Position numbers and translations under genes: made by a program
Origin: JBBSDV01 sp038240335
GTDB lineage: Bacteria; Chloroflexota; Dehalococcoidia; DSTF01; JACRBR01
Assembly (NCBI GenBank): GCA_038240335.1
Contig: JBBSDV010000074.1
Location: 1-14,655, forward strand
Length of the DNA: 14,655 nt
Direction: 5' to 3'
Part shown: positions 13,690 through 14,655 of the stretch, in pieces
How the letters are laid out: the number at the start of each line of letters is the position of its first letter
How positions within the stretch are numbered: position 1 is the stretch's first letter
The notes under the pieces: model-generated
The model's input: the letters and a program-made list of their open reading frames with translations, nothing else
What the model was told of the DNA's origin: nothing
Database searches by the model: none

Positions 13690-13765
13690 GGTCGCCCATT
13701 TGGGCCGACCATCTCGGCGGTCTAGGTCACCGCCTGCTTCCGTACGCGCGCGAGTCCCTGACTCG
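13690..13765 (-). ncRNA. Three consecutive stem-loops in the rpsO-pnp intergenic leader
   Basis: In minus-strand order: CGAGTC-agg-GACTCG (13765-13751), a perfect 6-bp stem. Then GGCGGT (13734-13729) pairs with ACCGCC (13721-13716) around 7 nt. Then GGTC plus GCCC pair with GGGC plus GACC (13710-13690), with one bulged base and an AAAT loop. In E. coli the pnp leader hairpins are RNase III sites through which PNPase controls its own mRNA. A similar role here is inferred from position only. Confidence 0.45.
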
Positions 13766-13801
13766 AGCGAAAATGGCGCGGCCCCCGCCGGGATTGTCCC
13801 G

Positions 13802-14071
13802 TTACTTGCGGAGGCCGAGCTTTGCGAGGATCGCGCGGTAGCGCGTCACATCCTTCTTGTTGAGGTAGGCGAGCTGGCGACGCCGCTGCCCGACGAGCTT
13901 CAGGAGCCCGCGCTGGGTGTGGTAGTCGTGCCGGTGCACCTTGAGGTGTTCGGTCAGGCCGTTGATCCGATCCGTCAGAAGCGCAACCTGCACCTCGGCC
14001 GAGCCCGTGTCGGTCTCGTGGCCCTTGTGCTCGCCAATGATCTCGATCTTGCGTTCTGCGGTCAGCGGCAT
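13802..14071 (-). CDS. rpsO: 30S ribosomal protein S15
   Basis: This 89-residue protein has the usual S15 length and all its signature text: ETDTGSAEVQVALLTDRI, NGLTEHLKVHRHDYHTQRG, LLKLVGQRRRQLAYL, and a basic end LAKLGLRK. S15 binds the central domain of 16S rRNA early in 30S assembly. The frame is open 26 codons further upstream, but ATG 14071 gives the exact family N terminus (MPLTAERK), with GAGGAGA (14089-14083) about 11 nt upstream. It stands 296 bp before pnp and about 160 bp after tatA, all on the same strand. Confidence 0.97.
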   Translation of the reverse strand: MPLTAERKIEIIGEHKGHETDTGSAEVQVALLTDRINGLTEHLKVHRHDYHTQRGLLKLVGQRRRQLAYLNKKDVTRYRAILAKLGLRK

Positions 14072-14104
14072 GTGATCGTATCTCTCCTCATATTTGTCGG
14101 GTGC

Positions 14105-14133
14105 AGCGTAACAGGGGCGGGGCATCGAGGCAA
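14105..14133 (-). promoter_or_regulatory. Promoter of rpsO
   Basis: On the minus strand, TTGCCT (-35, 14133-14128), a 17-nt spacer and TACGCT (-10, 14110-14105) form a fair sigma-70 match. Transcription would start near 14098, giving a 27-nt leader that contains the ribosome site of rpsO. Confidence 0.5.
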
Positions 14134-14172
14134 CTTCTGGATGACCCACAAGGTTGCGCGGGGGGACGTTCC

Positions 14173-14206
14173 ACGATGGCCACAGAGAACACGGAGTGAT
14201 CGGAGA
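14173..14206. repeat. Degenerate intergenic repeat (CCACAGAGAACACGGAG type)
   Basis: CCACAGAGAACACGGAG, then TGATCGGAGAGG, lies between tatA and rpsO. Strings of this form (CCACAGAGAACACAGAG with repeated AGAG/ACGGAG units) are familiar to me from intergenic DNA of environmental bacterial genomes. Only one copy lies in this window, so the repeat status comes from memory, not from comparison here. Confidence 0.3.
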
Positions 14207-14233
14207 GGAACCAAAGCGCTCGCGCCATTCCGC

Positions 14234-14551
14234 CTACGCCGCTGGCACGACCGTCGAGACGCCGCAGGTGCTGCAGAACTTCTGCGTTGTCGTGTTGAGT
14301 CCGCCACATTCCGCGCAGCAGCGCGTGTCGGCCGACGGCGCCTGCATGGACGTCGACGTTCCGGACACCGCGCTCTGGGTCGTCGCGGCAAGCGTCGGCT
14401 GCGGAGAATCGTCGTCCTCGCGCGTCGCCTTGCGGAACTCGCGAATACTCTTGCCGAGCGAGCCCCCGAGGTCGGCGGCCTTAGACGGCCCGAACAGCAG
14501 GAGCACGATAACGGCGATGATCAGCAGTTCCGGTACGCCGACGTCTGGCAT
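14234..14551 (-). CDS. tatA: TatA/E family Tat translocase subunit with a C-terminal zinc ribbon
   Basis: This 105-residue protein has the TatA layout: a short N terminus and one membrane helix (about 8-20, PELLIIAVIVLLLFGP). The FGP hinge and an amphipathic helix LGGSLGKSIREFRKA (28-42) follow, then a disordered Ser/Thr linker. TatA oligomers form the pore that moves folded proteins with twin-arginine signals across the membrane. The unusual part is the end: C79-x2-C82 and C93-x2-C96 (CAECGG, KFCSTCG) form a short zinc ribbon, which standard TatA lacks. GGAG (14561-14558) lies 6 nt before the ATG. No tatC is present in the window. TatA and TatB cannot be separated with certainty, but the short helix favours TatA. 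Confidence 0.92.
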   Translation of the reverse strand: MPDVGVPELLIIAVIVLLLFGPSKAADLGGSLGKSIREFRKATREDDDSPQPTLAATTQSAVSGTSTSMQAPSADTRCCAECGGLNTTTQKFCSTCGVSTVVPAA

Positions 14552-14566
14552 GGACCTCTCCTCTGG

Positions 14567-14586
14567 CGTTATTTCTCAGCATAACG
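14567..14586 (-). promoter_or_regulatory. Inverted repeat with -10-like box upstream of tatA
   Basis: CGTTAT (14567-14572) and ATAACG (14581-14586) are perfect inverted repeats with an 8-nt spacer, 15-35 nt before the tatA ATG. On the minus strand TATGCT (14583-14578) inside it could be a -10. An operator overlapping the promoter is possible; the arms are short, so chance is not excluded. Confidence 0.3.
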
Positions 14587-14655
14587 TACGAGCGGGCGGC
14601 GATCGCCGGATTCAGGGCGCGATTGAGAGACTCTCACAGCAGGCCCACGCGCACC
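14569..14655 (-). CDS. Possible C-terminal fragment of a gene entering from the right edge
   Basis: On the minus strand one frame is open from the right edge to TAA (14571-14569), giving 28 residues ending RPESGDRRPLVRYAEK. The other two minus frames stop earlier. The composition is plausible for a C terminus and would place a gene directly upstream of tatA, but 28 codons of open frame in GC-rich DNA is weak evidence. Confidence 0.25.
   Translation of the reverse strand, partial: GARGPAVRVSQSRPESGDRRPLVRYAEK

Noticed and set aside
1..14655. tRNA, rRNA, transposase or phage genes
   Set aside because: I saw no clover-leaf candidates, rRNA-like text or mobile-element proteins on either strand.

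Overview
This is GC-rich bacterial DNA with densely packed single-copy genes and short regulatory gaps. Thr/Pro/Arg-rich linkers, a DUF4331 surface protein, a small SWIM zinc-finger protein, a TatA with a zinc ribbon and a Gly-rich PNPase tail together suggest a member of the Chloroflexota (Dehalococcoidia-like). That placement is my inference from protein style; no rRNA is present to confirm it. I see no phage, transposase, CRISPR or tRNA, so the window reads as ordinary chromosome.

Left part (1-4300, + strand). The C-terminal end of a membrane protein is followed by a 514-bp gap holding a long imperfect inverted repeat. Next come a membrane-anchored DUF4331 protein split by a low-complexity insert, a perfect 34-nt palindrome, and a membrane-anchored TPR protein. 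The last two genes look like a functional pair at the cell surface.

Middle part (4300-10900). A SWIM zinc-finger protein (-) has an unusual leader containing an intrinsic-terminator-like hairpin. It is followed by a DsbA/FrnE-type thiol oxidoreductase (+), a conserved-looking all-helical protein of unknown function (+), a glyoxalase-II-like metallo-beta-lactamase hydrolase (+), a doubtful 60-residue ORF with a sorting-signal-like tail (-), a GYD-like small protein (-), an alkyl-sulfatase-type metallo-beta-lactamase (-) and a divergent Fpg/Nei DNA glycosylase (-). Several gaps carry degenerate intergenic repeats, including a 7-bp tandem repeat abutting the glycosylase start.

Right part (10980-14655, - strand). 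This is a housekeeping block transcribed leftwards: tatA, then rpsO, then pnp, ending in a strong hairpin. rpsO-pnp is the classic bacterial order. The leader between them holds three stem-loops, and the PNPase carries a Gly/Arg-rich disordered tail of about 95 residues.

I did not find an obvious new multi-gene system. The best leads are the SWIM-gene leader, the TatA-zinc-ribbon fusion, the RGG-tailed PNPase, the split DUF4331 protein with its TPR partner, and the unknown helical family.
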